Assembly: GCA_021801645.1 (NCBI GenBank) | Contig: JAJYXT010000004.1 | Span: 1 to 48,722 of the forward strand | DNA: 48,722 bases | Direction: 5' to 3' | Origin: a bacterium | GTDB lineage: Bacteria; Chloroflexota; Dormibacteria; Aeolococcales; Bog-877 | Shown here: piece after piece, positions 24,665-33,094 of the stretch | Layout: each line of letters starts with the position of its first letter | Numbering within the stretch: the first letter of the stretch is position 1 | Program-made: the position numbers and the translations under genes | Notes under the pieces: generated by a model | What the model was told of the DNA's origin: nothing | The model's input: only the letters and a program-made list of their open reading frames with translations | Databases searched by the model: none

Positions 24665-25588
24665 TCATGGCAGCGTCCCCTCGGCGACCTGGGCAGCGCG
24701 CTGGGGGGAGTCGACCTGGACCACATTCGGCGCTTCCAACACCCGCTTGATCAGCGGGCCCAGGGTGGCCCCGGCGCCGCACTCCAGGTAGCGCTGCGCC
24801 CCGCCCGCCTCCAGGGCCCGGACTGTGGCCGTCCACCGGACCGGGCTCTGCAGCTGGATCTCGAGCCCGCGGCGGACCTCCGCGGCGCTGCTCACCACCC
24901 GGCCCAGGGCCCCCGCACCGACGGGAAATGCGGGATCGGTGATCTCGGTCGCGGCGATGGCGGGCGCGAACTCGGCGGCGGGACCGGCCATCAGGGGAGA
25001 GTGGAATGCCCCGCCCACCTGGAGCGGAACCACCCGGCGGGCACCCGCCTCCCGCGCCCTCCGGGACACCTCCTCAACCCCGGCAGCGGAGCCGGAGACC
25101 ACCTGCTGCTGTGGGCTGTTGTCGTTGGCCAGGACGCAGAGGGCGCCTGAGGCTGTGACCTCGGCGCAGATCGCCTCCAGGACCTGGGGCGCCAACCCCA
25201 GGACGGCGGCCATGGTGCCCGGAGGAGCGCTGGCCATGGCCCGTGCCCGGCGGATGACCAGGCGCATTCCCGCCTCCGGGGCAACAGCCCCCGCGGCCAC
25301 CAGGGCACAGTACTCGCCTAGGCTGTGGCCGGCGGCGAAGCCGGGTTCCAGCCCCCCCTCCGAGAGCAGCCGGAAGATGGCCACCCCGGTGTAGAAGAGC
25401 GCTGGCTGTGCCGCCTCGGTCTGGCGCAGGTCCTCCGCACCGGCGTCGAGAAGCAGCCAGCGCAGCGGCACCCCCTCGGCTTCGGCGACCTCGACCAGGT
25501 CGAGGGAGCATCCCCTGTCGAGAAGTTCCCTCCCCATCCCGGGCGCCTGTGCCCCTTGGCCGGGGAACACCAGGGCGTCGCCCTTCAT
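24665..25588 (-). CDS. fabD: Malonyl-CoA:ACP transacylase
   Basis: FabD loads malonyl groups from CoA onto ACP for fatty acid elongation. FPGQGAQAPGMG at the N-terminus forms the oxyanion loop. GHSLGEY holds the catalytic Ser (about residue 89), and VGGAFHSPLM holds the catalytic His. Its 307-residue length is typical. The start is taken as ATG at 25588, which gives the usual MK...VFPGQG beginning and is preceded by a G-rich site. A GTG at 25603, just after the rpmF stop, would add five residues. Its ACP substrate is encoded downstream. Confidence 0.95.
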   Translation of the reverse strand: MKGDALVFPGQGAQAPGMGRELLDRGCSLDLVEVAEAEGVPLRWLLLDAGAEDLRQTEAAQPALFYTGVAIFRLLSEGGLEPGFAAGHSLGEYCALVAAGAVAPEAGMRLVIRRARAMASAPPGTMAAVLGLAPQVLEAICAEVTASGALCVLANDNSPQQQVVSGSAAGVEEVSRRAREAGARRVVPLQVGGAFHSPLMAGPAAEFAPAIAATEITDPAFPVGAGALGRVVSSAAEVRRGLEIQLQSPVRWTATVRALEAGGAQRYLECGAGATLGPLIKRVLEAPNVVQVDSPQRAAQVAEGTLP

Positions 25589-25609
25589 TCCCCCCCCTGG
25601 CACCAGGCC

Positions 25610-25786
25610 CTAGTCAGTCGCTATGACCTCCCGTCCGCGGTACTGCCCGCAGTTGGGGCACACCGTATGAGGGCGGCGCGGGTGCCGGCAGCGTGGGCAC
25701 GGGGCCAGCGTCGGCGCCGCCAGCGCCAGGTGGGAGCGCCGCCGATCCCGGCGGGCCTTGGGCACGCGTTCCTTCGGAAGAGCCAT
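25610..25786 (-). CDS. rpmF: 50S ribosomal protein L32
   Basis: This 58-residue protein starts MALPKERVPKARRDRRRSH, a clear L32 N-terminus. It has a zinc ribbon with CPRC at residues 30-33 and CPNC at 43-46, so it is the zinc-binding (C+) form. It ends GREVIATD. The stop TAG is about 20 bases before the fabD ATG. rpmF followed by fatty acid genes is the usual arrangement; the DUF177/YceD gene that normally precedes rpmF is missing and a SepIVA-like gene takes its place. Confidence 0.95.
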   Translation of the reverse strand: MALPKERVPKARRDRRRSHLALAAPTLAPCPRCRHPRRPHTVCPNCGQYRGREVIATD

Positions 25787-25815
25787 CTCGGGCGCCAGTC
25801 TATCAGGTGGCGGGC

Positions 25816-26343
25816 TCAGCGCCTCCGGCCGCGCCCCTTGGGCCTCTCCTCGCCGTCCCGACCGGACTCCAGCGTCTCCAGCCCCCGGCGCACCTCGCTG
25901 AGCGCACTGGAAAGCTGAGCCTCCAGCGACTCCATCCGCTCCCGCGCGTAGTCGTCGGCATCCTTGCGCATCTTGCGGTGGCGCTCCCGGGCCTCCGCCA
26001 GCAGCCTCTCGGCCTCGGCGGTGGCCTGGCGCGTGATCTCGTGCTGGTCGGTGAGGCGCTCGGCCCTCTCCTGAGCGGCGAGGATCGTCTGCTCCGCCTG
26101 CGCCTCCGCCTCACGCAGGCGGGCCTCCCGCGTCTCCAGCACCAGGCGGGCCTCCTTGATCTCATCGGGCAGCCCCACCCGGATCTGGTCGATGGCGTCC
26201 AGGATCTCGTCTTCGTTGATCACCACATTGGGGGTGAGCGGCACCCGCCGGCTCTGGTTCACCAGCGCCTCCAGCTGGTCGAGTACGTCGAAGATCGAGA
26301 CTCGCTCGCTCTCCACTCCGAATTCGTCTTGATCGTCGCTCAT
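25816..26343 (-). CDS. SepIVA/DivIVA-like coiled-coil protein
   Basis: The 175 residues start with a short globular region (FDVLDQLEALVNQSRRVPLT, then NEDEILDAIDQIRVGLPDEIKEAR), followed by an almost continuous charged helix (about residues 60-165) rich in Ala, Glu and Arg. The first region closely resembles what I remember of mycobacterial SepIVA (Rv2927c), a DivIVA-domain protein needed for septation and polar envelope growth. That protein also lies near rnc, smc and ftsY. The ATG start shares ATGA with the coaD stop. The C-terminus is basic (KGRGRRR). Role in division is inferred from similarity. Confidence 0.75.
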   Translation of the reverse strand: MSDDQDEFGVESERVSIFDVLDQLEALVNQSRRVPLTPNVVINEDEILDAIDQIRVGLPDEIKEARLVLETREARLREAEAQAEQTILAAQERAERLTDQHEITRQATAEAERLLAEARERHRKMRKDADDYARERMESLEAQLSSALSEVRRGLETLESGRDGEERPKGRGRRR

Positions 26344-26852
26344 GCTTCCTCCTCCGCTCTCGGGCTGGGGCTGGGCCTCTCCAGCCGCCGCCGGAGCGCG
26401 ACCTCGACCGGCGCCGGAACCAGCCCCTGAACGCCCCCACCGTGGGCACAGACGTCCTTTATCAGCGACGAGCTTAGATACACGTTGGCAAAGCTGGTGG
26501 TCAGGAAAACCGTGTGCACCCGGGGCTCCAGGCGGCGGTTCATGAGCGCCATCTGAAACTCGCTGTCCAGGTCCGAGACCGCTCGGAGGCCACGCACTAT
26601 CACCGTCGCTCCCTCGCTTATGGCGAACTCCACGGCCAACCCGGAGAAGTGGGCAACCGCCACATCGCTCTCCGGACCCAGGCTGTCACGCACCATCTGG
26701 GCCCGCTCGGCCGCCGTGAAGAGGCAGCTCTTGGCGGTGTTGTCCAGCACCCCGACCACCACCCGGTCGAAGATCATCCGGGCCCGCTTGATCACGTCCA
26801 GATGCCCCTCGTGGATGGGATCAAAGCTCCCGGGATAGACGGCAGTGGTCAT
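26340..26852 (-). CDS. coaD: Phosphopantetheine adenylyltransferase
   Basis: CoaD joins AMP from ATP to 4'-phosphopantetheine in coenzyme A synthesis. The N-terminus MTTAVYPGSFDPIHEGH carries the nucleotidyltransferase HxGH motif (residues 14-17). YLSSSLIKDVCAHGG is the second signature (ISSTxVR-like). I place the start at the ATG at 26852, which overlaps the rsmD stop (ATGA) and gives 170 residues. The frame is open 19 codons further upstream but without similarity. The C-terminus is a basic then acidic stretch. The product feeds ACP maturation, and acpP is in the same run. Confidence 0.95.
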   Translation of the reverse strand: MTTAVYPGSFDPIHEGHLDVIKRARMIFDRVVVGVLDNTAKSCLFTAAERAQMVRDSLGPESDVAVAHFSGLAVEFAISEGATVIVRGLRAVSDLDSEFQMALMNRRLEPRVHTVFLTTSFANVYLSSSLIKDVCAHGGGVQGLVPAPVEVALRRRLERPSPSPRAEEEA

Positions 26853-27532
26853 GTGGACCTCCGATAGAAGGACAGCACGGTGGTGCCGTAGCGGGCGACC
26901 CGCACGCAATTTAACGCCCCGGGAGCATCGTCCAGCACCAGCTCCCGATGGTGCTCCATGACCACCGTGGGGTCCCAGGCGGGTAGCTCTCCGACCAGCC
27001 GACCCACCTGGACCAGGAGCCGCACCAGCAGCTCTGGCCCCGGTGCCGCGTATGGGGGGTCGGCCAGCACCAGCTGCGAGCGCGCCAGGATGTCGCCCCG
27101 ACGGCGCACCCAGCCATCGGCGTCCTCTGCCACCACCTCAGCGCGATCGGAGAAGCCCAGGCTCTCACAGTTGCGGGCGATGAGCTGGGCCCGCGCCGAC
27201 CGCACCTCCACGAAGGTGGCATGGGCGGCACCTCTGGAGAGGGCCTCGATACCCAGCGTCCCCACCCCGGCGCAGAGGTCCACCACCCGCATGCCGTAGA
27301 CCCGGTCCCCGAGGATGTTGAAGAGGGCACCCCGGGCCACCCCCGCGGTAGCCCGGAGGTCGGGCTCCTCGACGGTGAGCAACCAGCGCCCGGCCGCCTC
27401 CCCACCGGTGATGCGCGCCCCCCGTACCGGCTTCAGGCGGCGGCGCTCCGGACGGGCTGGCCCCCGACCCGGGGTCGGGCCGGGCTCCGTGGAGGCGGGG
27501 GTCCGCTGGTGGGTTGCCAACTCGCATAGCAT
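26849..27532 (-). CDS. rsmD: 16S rRNA (guanine-966-N2)-methyltransferase
   Basis: RsmD methylates G966 of 16S rRNA using SAM. RITGGEAAGRWL is the RsmD entry motif, VVDLCAGVGTLGIEALSRGA is the SAM-binding motif I, and LADPPYAAPG is the catalytic (N/D)PPY motif. The N-terminus has a 35-residue Pro/Arg/Ala-rich extension before the conserved part. The next possible starts downstream are not ATG or GTG, so this extension seems real. The rsmD-coaD pairing is very common. It follows recG by 29 bases. Confidence 0.93.
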   Translation of the reverse strand: MLCELATHQRTPASTEPGPTPGRGPARPERRRLKPVRGARITGGEAAGRWLLTVEEPDLRATAGVARGALFNILGDRVYGMRVVDLCAGVGTLGIEALSRGAAHATFVEVRSARAQLIARNCESLGFSDRAEVVAEDADGWVRRRGDILARSQLVLADPPYAAPGPELLVRLLVQVGRLVGELPAWDPTVVMEHHRELVLDDAPGALNCVRVARYGTTVLSFYRRST

Positions 27533-27561
27533 GGCATCCCGGGCACAGGGGCAGTCGCCCC

Positions 27562-29685
27562 TCAGTCGAACTCGAAGACCACCCGGTAGTCCCGGATCCC
27601 CCGCCGCAGGATGGGATCGGTCAGCTCCGGGTCCGCCTTGAGCACCGCCTCCGCCGCGGCCCGGGCCCGCTCGCGCAGCGGGTCGTCCAGCAGGTCGCCC
27701 ACCCTCATCTCGGGGAAGCCGTGCTGCCGGAGCCCATAGGGGTCGCCGGCACCTCGGAGGCGCAGGTCGATCTCCGCCAGCTCAAAGCCGTCCGAGTGCT
27801 CGATGAGGGCACGCAGGCGGGCGGCGGCGGCCGGATCCTCCTCCCCGACGAACAGCAGGCAGTGCGCCGGTTGGCTCCCCCTCCCAACCCGGCCGCGGAA
27901 CTGGTGCAGCTGGGCAAGCCCGAACCTCCCGGCGTCCTCGATCGCCATCACCGTGGCGTTGGGGACGTCGACCCCGACCTCGACCACGCTGGTGGCGACC
28001 AGCAGGTCGTACCGGTGATCCGCGAATGCCTCCATGCGTTCGGCCTTCTCCCGCGCCGGGAGGCGGCCATGCACCAGCACCAGTCGGAGGTCCTGGAACA
28101 CCTCCCTGGTCAGCCGCTCATACTCGGCGGTGGCCGAGCGCGCCTCCGCGCCGGGGCTGTCGTCGATTAGCGGGCAGATGATGAACCCCTGGCGGCCGGC
28201 CGCCACCTCCGAGCGGATCAGCTGGTAGGCCGACTCGCGACCGGCTGCCTCGACCAGCTCGGTGTGCACCGGCACACGTCCGGGTGGGAGGGTGCGGATC
28301 TGGCTCACGTCGAGGTCCCCATACAGGGTGAGGTTGAGGCTGCGCGGGATGGGGGTGGCCGTCATGGAGAGGAAGTCGGGATTGAGCTCGACCTTCTCCC
28401 GCAGGCGAAGCCGCTGGGCCACTCCGAACCGGTGCTGCTCGTCCACGATGCAGAGCCCCAGCTGGGGGAAGCGCACCTCGTCCTCGATGAGGGCGTGGGT
28501 GCCGACCACCAGCTTGTCGGTGCCCGCCAAAAGCCCCCCCAGAATCTCCCGCCGCTGGCGCGCCCCGGTGCTCCCCACCAGCAGGCGCGGATAGATCTCG
28601 AAAGGCGACAGGAGGTCCCGCATGGTCTCCAGGTGCTGGCGGGCCAGGATCTCGGTGGGCGCCATGAGGACCACCTGGTGGCCGGCGGCGATCGCCATCC
28701 GGGCCGCCATGGCGGCCACGACCGTCTTCCCGGATCCCACGTCCCCCTGGAGAAGCCGGTTCATGGGGGAAGGACGGTCGAGGTCGATGAGGATCTCGTG
28801 GGCAGCCCGGCGCTGGTCTTCGGTGAGGCGGAAGGGCAGCGCCCGGGTGAAGGCGCGCGCCACCTCGACGTCGTACGGGGATCTGGTGCCGGCCCGGGCC
28901 AGCCGCTGGCGGCGGGCCAGCAGGGCCGCCAGCTGGGGGAAGAAGAGCTCCTCGAACCCAAAGCGCGCCCGGGCGGCATCCAACTGCTCCTGGCTCTCCG
29001 GGAAGTGAACCTGGCGCAGCGCCTCGCCCAGGGGCAGCAGCTCCTGGCCCCGGCGCACCTCCTCCGGGAGGGTCTCCTCGACCGAGGCGGCGAGCGGCAG
29101 GAGTTCCGCCACCTTGGCGCGCAGCCACCTCGAGGTCAGATGCGCGGTCTCGGGGTAGACGGGGACGAGGCCCCCGACGCTCACCTGGGCCCCGTCGCGC
29201 CGCTCCAGCTGGACCTCCGGGTTGCGAAGCTGCAGCCGCTGGCCGGGGCGGCGGGCCGCCTGCCCGTGCAGGGTCACGCGCCGCCCCGGGTGCAGGATCC
29301 GGGCCAGATGGGGCTGGTTGAACCAGATGACCCCGACGCTGCCGGTCTCGTCGCCCACCTCCGCCTCCACCAGCTCCATCCGCCGCTGGCGGGCCCGCCT
29401 CAGGTGGACCGAGAGCACCTCCACCTCGACCGTGGCGCGCTCCCCAGGGCGCAGACGCCCCACCGGGACCCTGAGGCGCTGATCCTCATGGCGGCGCGGG
29501 AAGTGCCAGAGGAGGTCCCGCACGGTGACCAGGCCGAGGCGGCGCATCCCCGCCAGGCGCTCCCCCGAGATCTTGGGCAACCGCTGCAGGGGAGTGTCCA
29601 GGGTGGGACCGACCGGCCGGCCGCCGGCCGCCTGGCCGCCCTGGTCAGCGGCGATCTGGGGCCGCCTCCAGGTAGCAGTAGGCAA
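27562..29685 (-). CDS. recG: ATP-dependent DNA helicase RecG
   Basis: RecG reverses stalled replication forks and processes Holliday junctions. The N-terminal wedge/OB domain begins near TPLQRLPKISGERLAGMRRLGL and HFPRRHED. Helicase motif I is LLQGDVGSGKTVVAAMAA, motif II is IVDEQHRFG, and SMTATPIPRSL, TSVVEVGVDVPNAT and QFRGRVGRG follow. The length of 707 residues is normal. The TTG start at 29685 overlaps degV by 41 bases. A TTG at codon 36 or a CTG at codon 29 are alternatives, though they would sit inside or right at the conserved N-terminal motif. fakA-degV-recG-rsmD-coaD is a known arrangement. Confidence 0.95.
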   Translation of the reverse strand: MPTATWRRPQIAADQGGQAAGGRPVGPTLDTPLQRLPKISGERLAGMRRLGLVTVRDLLWHFPRRHEDQRLRVPVGRLRPGERATVEVEVLSVHLRRARQRRMELVEAEVGDETGSVGVIWFNQPHLARILHPGRRVTLHGQAARRPGQRLQLRNPEVQLERRDGAQVSVGGLVPVYPETAHLTSRWLRAKVAELLPLAASVEETLPEEVRRGQELLPLGEALRQVHFPESQEQLDAARARFGFEELFFPQLAALLARRQRLARAGTRSPYDVEVARAFTRALPFRLTEDQRRAAHEILIDLDRPSPMNRLLQGDVGSGKTVVAAMAARMAIAAGHQVVLMAPTEILARQHLETMRDLLSPFEIYPRLLVGSTGARQRREILGGLLAGTDKLVVGTHALIEDEVRFPQLGLCIVDEQHRFGVAQRLRLREKVELNPDFLSMTATPIPRSLNLTLYGDLDVSQIRTLPPGRVPVHTELVEAAGRESAYQLIRSEVAAGRQGFIICPLIDDSPGAEARSATAEYERLTREVFQDLRLVLVHGRLPAREKAERMEAFADHRYDLLVATSVVEVGVDVPNATVMAIEDAGRFGLAQLHQFRGRVGRGSQPAHCLLFVGEEDPAAAARLRALIEHSDGFELAEIDLRLRGAGDPYGLRQHGFPEMRVGDLLDDPLRERARAAAEAVLKADPELTDPILRRGIRDYRVVFEFD

Positions 29686-30505
29686 GGGTGCCCGGCCCGG
29701 TGTGGGTGCTGAGCACCGGGCTGGCGTGGCTCATGAGCACGTCCATCCCTGGGTAGGTCCGCTGGGTGGACTCTCGCAGCGCCTTGCCCTCGCCCGGAGC
29801 CCCGACGTAGATGACCCCGCAACGCTCCAACGGCTCCCGCTCGGCCAGCAGCTCCTGGAGCCGGGCCACCCCCGCCGATCGGGAGCGGACGCGCCCGAGG
29901 GGCACCACGGAGCCGTCCGGGCCTAGTCCGATGAGTGGCTTGATCGAGAGCGCGGTTCCGAGCATGGCCCGGACCTTGCCGATCCGCCCCCCCAGCAGCA
30001 AGAACCGCAGGGTGTCCAGGAGAGCGATGATCCCCAGCCTCGGTGGCATGGTGGCCAGCGCGGCGGCGATCTGGGCCGCCGACTCGCCCCGCTCGGCGCG
30101 GTGGACGGCCTCCTGAACCAGGAAGCCGGTGGCCATGCTCACCGTGCGGCTATCCACCACCTGCACCAGTCCCGGGCCGACCTCATCGGCGGCGATGGTC
30201 GCTGAGCTCACCGTGCCGCTGAGCACCGCGGCGATGTGGATCGAGACCACCCCGTCCGCGCCGCCTTGAAGCAGTTCTCGGTAAACCCGCTCGAAATCCC
30301 CGGGGGGCGGCTGGGAGGTGCTGGGAGGTTGGCGACCCCGCTCCAGCCGGCGGACGAACTCCTGGTCGGAGATGTCCACCCGGTCCCGGTAGGTCTGCTC
30401 GCCGAAGTGGAGCCGGAGGGGCACCGCCACCACCCCGTGGCGGCGGCGAAACTCCTCGGGGAGATCGCAGGTGCTGTCGGTGACAATGCGGACGGCCACC
30501 GTCAC
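29645..30505 (-). CDS. DegV family fatty-acid-binding protein (FakB type)
   Basis: DegV proteins bind a fatty acid and present it to the kinase FakA for phosphorylation, allowing use of exogenous fatty acids. The N-terminal RIVTDSTCDLP is the family entry, and VSIHIAAVLSGTVSSA and VVDSRTVSMATGF line the ligand pocket. LLDTLRFLLLGGRIGKVRAMLGTALSIKPLIGL is the second conserved block. The protein has 286 residues. The GTG start overlaps the fakA stop by four bases, so binding partner and kinase are coupled. The exact ligand cannot be inferred. Confidence 0.9.
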   Translation of the reverse strand: MTVAVRIVTDSTCDLPEEFRRRHGVVAVPLRLHFGEQTYRDRVDISDQEFVRRLERGRQPPSTSQPPPGDFERVYRELLQGGADGVVSIHIAAVLSGTVSSATIAADEVGPGLVQVVDSRTVSMATGFLVQEAVHRAERGESAAQIAAALATMPPRLGIIALLDTLRFLLLGGRIGKVRAMLGTALSIKPLIGLGPDGSVVPLGRVRSRSAGVARLQELLAEREPLERCGVIYVGAPGEGKALRESTQRTYPGMDVLMSHASPVLSTHTGPGTLAYCYLEAAPDRR

Positions 30506-32163
30506 TCCGCCGAGATGATGTACGGGTAGAGGGCCTGCCCACCGTCGTGGGACTCCACCTCCAGCTCGGGGAACCGTCCCTTGATCGCCAGCTCGAGACG
30601 GCGTGAGGCCGCGGCGTCCACGCCCGCCCCGCGATAGATGGTCACCACCTCGAGCCTCTCGCCCCCCAGCCCCTCGAGGGCGGCCCCAACCACCGCTTCG
30701 ACCTCGGAACCCGCGGCCGCGACATCACCGTCGACCACGGCGATGGTGTCGCCTCGGGCGATGGGCCCGCCGGAGTACTCGCTGGGACGCACCGCTGTGG
30801 TCACCTCGATGCAGTGGACGCCCGTCATGGCCCGCTGCATCCGCTTGCGGTTGACCTCCAATCCCACCTCTGGGTCGAAGGCCAGCAGCGCCGCGATGCC
30901 TTGGGGGAGGTTGCGCGAGGGGACCACCGCGACCTGGCTCCGGCTGACCCGGGCCGCCTGCTCCGCCGCCAGCAGGAGGTTGGGGTTGTTGGGCAGGAGC
31001 AGGACCTCGGCGCAGCGCGCCTCCGCGATCGCCCGGAGCAGCTCCTCGACGGCGGGGTTGCGCCCCTGCCCTCCCTCCACCACCGCCGCCGCCCCCAGCC
31101 CCAGGAGAAGCTGGTGAAAGCCGAAGCCGGGCGCCACCACCACCACCCCGCGGGTACCCACCCCGGCCGCCGGCCCACTTCCGACCCGAGCCCGGGCCTC
31201 ATGGTGCTGGCGGGTCATGTCCTCCACTTTCAGCCGCTCGATGCGCCCCAGCTCCGCGGCCCGGGTCAGCAGCTGCCAGGGCTCGGCGGTGTGGATGTGG
31301 ACATGAAGCAGCCCCGGGTCCCCCACCACCAGGGCCGAGTCGTCATCATCCTCATCCCCGCCCAGCCGCTGGCGCACCTCCAGCGCCCCCAGCTCAGACC
31401 CCACGAGGCTGAACTCGGTGCAGTAACCGAATCCCTGGTCTGGGGCGGTCACCGCCAGCACCCCCGGTCGATGACCATCGGCCCCCGGGCCGAACGCCTC
31501 CGGCTCCTGGAGGAATCCCGCCCCGGAGATCTCCTCGGCGAGGGCGGTGAGGATGACGGCGGCGCCAAACCCGCCGGCGTCGACCACGCCGGCCCGGCGC
31601 AGCACCTCCAGCTGGCTGCGACTCCGCTCCACCGCATCCCACGCTTCGGTGGCGGAGGCCTGCAGGACCTCCGCCAGGGAGGCCCCCGAGGCGGCGGCGG
31701 CGGCAGCCGCCTCGGCGGCGTCGCGCACCACCGAGAGGATCGTGCCCTCCACCGGGCGCTTCACCGCCCGGTAGGCCGCGGCGCTCCCCTCCTTCAGGGA
31801 GGCGGCAAGATCCACGGCTCCTATCTCCGCCTTACCCCGGAGCCCCTCAGCCACGCCGCGGAGAATCTGTGACAGGATCACGCCCGAGTTGCCGCGGGCT
31901 CCCATGAGCGCCCCATGGGCGACCGCGGCCGCCACCTCTCCGGCCTTGGGGTCCGGCCCCAGGTCCTCCGCCTCAGCCAGCGCCGCCTGCAGGGTGAGGT
32001 GCATGTTGGTGCCGGTGTCCCCGTCCGGCACTGGGAAGACGTTCAGGTCGTTGATCCGGTCGCGCTGCTCGGAGAGCCGGGCCAGGGCCGATCGCAGCCC
32101 GCGCCTCAACCCCCGGCCCAGGACCACCGCCGTGACCGGCGGCGAGACCTCAGGTGCCGCCAT
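30502..32163 (-). CDS. fakA: FakA-like fatty acid kinase (DAK2/YloV family)
   Basis: This two-part kinase phosphorylates fatty acids bound to FakB. The N-terminal DhaL-type domain has NVFPVPDGDTGTNM (residues 41-54), where the Asp residues hold the ATP magnesium ions, and GARGNSGVILSQ. The middle and C-terminal DegV-like region includes LLPNNPN and RGDTIAVVDGDV. The 553 residues match YloV/FakA. It overlaps the Asp23-like gene by 14 bases at its start and degV by four at its end. Products can enter phospholipid synthesis via acyl-phosphates; cdsA is elsewhere in this window. Confidence 0.92.
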   Translation of the reverse strand: MAAPEVSPPVTAVVLGRGLRRGLRSALARLSEQRDRINDLNVFPVPDGDTGTNMHLTLQAALAEAEDLGPDPKAGEVAAAVAHGALMGARGNSGVILSQILRGVAEGLRGKAEIGAVDLAASLKEGSAAAYRAVKRPVEGTILSVVRDAAEAAAAAAASGASLAEVLQASATEAWDAVERSRSQLEVLRRAGVVDAGGFGAAVILTALAEEISGAGFLQEPEAFGPGADGHRPGVLAVTAPDQGFGYCTEFSLVGSELGALEVRQRLGGDEDDDDSALVVGDPGLLHVHIHTAEPWQLLTRAAELGRIERLKVEDMTRQHHEARARVGSGPAAGVGTRGVVVVAPGFGFHQLLLGLGAAAVVEGGQGRNPAVEELLRAIAEARCAEVLLLPNNPNLLLAAEQAARVSRSQVAVVPSRNLPQGIAALLAFDPEVGLEVNRKRMQRAMTGVHCIEVTTAVRPSEYSGGPIARGDTIAVVDGDVAAAGSEVEAVVGAALEGLGGERLEVVTIYRGAGVDAAASRRLELAIKGRFPELEVESHDGGQALYPYIISAE

Positions 32164-32536
32164 CAGCTCGCTCGGGAAGGCGCAGACCCTGGACGTTGAT
32201 GTCGACGCTGAGCACCGCCAGGCCCAAGTGGTGCTCCAGGCTGTAGGCCACCGAGCTCATGAGGTTGTGCGCCACCTCCAGGATGCGCACCCCGTGTTCG
32301 ACCACCACATAGAGCTCAACCCGGATGCCCCGCTCCTCGATACGCAGGTCGATGCCGCGTTCGAAGGCGTCGCGGTTCAGGAGCTCAGCCAGCCCGTCCC
32401 GAAAGCCGCGGTCGGCCATCCCGGCGACGCCGTAGCATTCCTCCGCGGCCCGCGCCGCCAGGGCCGCCACCACCCGGGGCGAGACCTCGACGGTACCGAG
32501 GGGGTGGGTCTGGACCAGTGGTCGTGCTCCGGGCAT
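32150..32536 (-). CDS. Asp23/Gls24 (YloU-like) family protein
   Basis: The 128-residue protein fits the alkaline-shock/Asp23 family: GTVEVSPRVVAALAARAAEECYGVAGMA, then a central strand region with GIRVELYVVVEHGVRI, and a helix with YSLEHHLGLAVLSVDINVQGL. It is the usual partner immediately upstream of fakA in Gram-positive bacteria. Its function is envelope-related but not defined. A GAGAGGA site precedes the ATG. It is the first gene of the minus-strand run, diverging from rpmB. Confidence 0.9.
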   Translation of the reverse strand: MPGARPLVQTHPLGTVEVSPRVVAALAARAAEECYGVAGMADRGFRDGLAELLNRDAFERGIDLRIEERGIRVELYVVVEHGVRILEVAHNLMSSVAYSLEHHLGLAVLSVDINVQGLRLPERADGGT

Positions 32537-32661
32537 CTGTCCTCTCTCACCGCATTGCGATCCGGCGACTGGCAGCTCGCGGCTGGTAGACTGCGGCGGA
32601 ATGATACTTCGGGGTCGCCCGCCGGCCGGGCCCCGTCACTTAGCCTTCAACTGAGGTCGCC
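32537..32661. promoter_or_regulatory. Divergent promoter region between asp23-like and rpmB
   Basis: The 125 bases separate rpmB (plus) from the asp23-fakA-degV-recG run (minus). On the plus strand TAGACT at 32587-32592 is a plausible -10 for rpmB. A -35 at 16 to 18 bases is not obvious. The ribosome-binding site TGAGG is five bases before the rpmB ATG. No hairpin was seen. Confidence 0.35.
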
Positions 32662-32853
32662 ATGGCCAAGCGGTGCGAGATCTGCGGCAAGGGTCCGGTC
32701 GCGGGCAACAACGTCAGCCACTCGAAGGTCCACACCCGGCGGCGCTTCATGCCCAATCTGGTCAACGCTCGAGTCGCCCCCAGGGGCGGCGGGCTGGCGA
32801 GGCGGATGCGGGTCTGCACCCGCTGCCTGCGCACCAGCATCAAGTCGGCTTAG
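32662..32853 (+). CDS. rpmB: 50S ribosomal protein L28
   Basis: This 63-residue protein starts [21 protein letters not shown], followed by [17 protein letters not shown] and [11 protein letters not shown]. The four cysteines in CEIC and CTRC make it the zinc-binding form. L28 opposite the asp23-fakA operon is a familiar arrangement. A 288-base gap follows before the next gene. Confidence 0.97.
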   Translation: MAKRCEICGKGPVAGNNVSHSKVHTRRRFMPNLVNARVAPRGGGLARRMRVCTRCLRTSIKSA

Positions 32854-33067
32854 TCGGCGCTCCGCTTTCCGCCCGGGGCGATGAGGTCCGGGACCCCGCC
32901 ACGGCCGCTCCGGCGGTGACGTCGAGGGGCTCGAATAGCGACTGACCCGGCTCGGCCCTGCCTGGCCCTTACCGATCGGGAGTGCCCTCACCGTTTTCCC
33001 TTCGGCCGCTGAGCTCGGCCACCGCCGGCCCGCCTCCCGCCCGCGGGTCGACATGACCGGAAGGCGG

Positions 33068-33094
33068 CCCGGGCGCACTGCTTGGGCGCCCGGG
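33068..33094 (+). promoter_or_regulatory. Perfect 9-bp inverted repeat upstream of the GT4 gene
   Basis: CCCGGGCGC at 33068-33076 pairs perfectly with GCGCCCGGG at 33086-33094, around a nine-base spacer. There is no following U run, so it is not a standard terminator. It overlaps the TTGGGC (33082-33087) of the possible promoter and could be an operator or a factor-independent pause. This is structure seen in the sequence; the function is a guess. Confidence 0.45.

Noticed and set aside
28264-29712. 482-codon plus-strand frame opposite recG
   Set aside because: Antisense shadow of recG, with His/Gln/Gly-rich translation.
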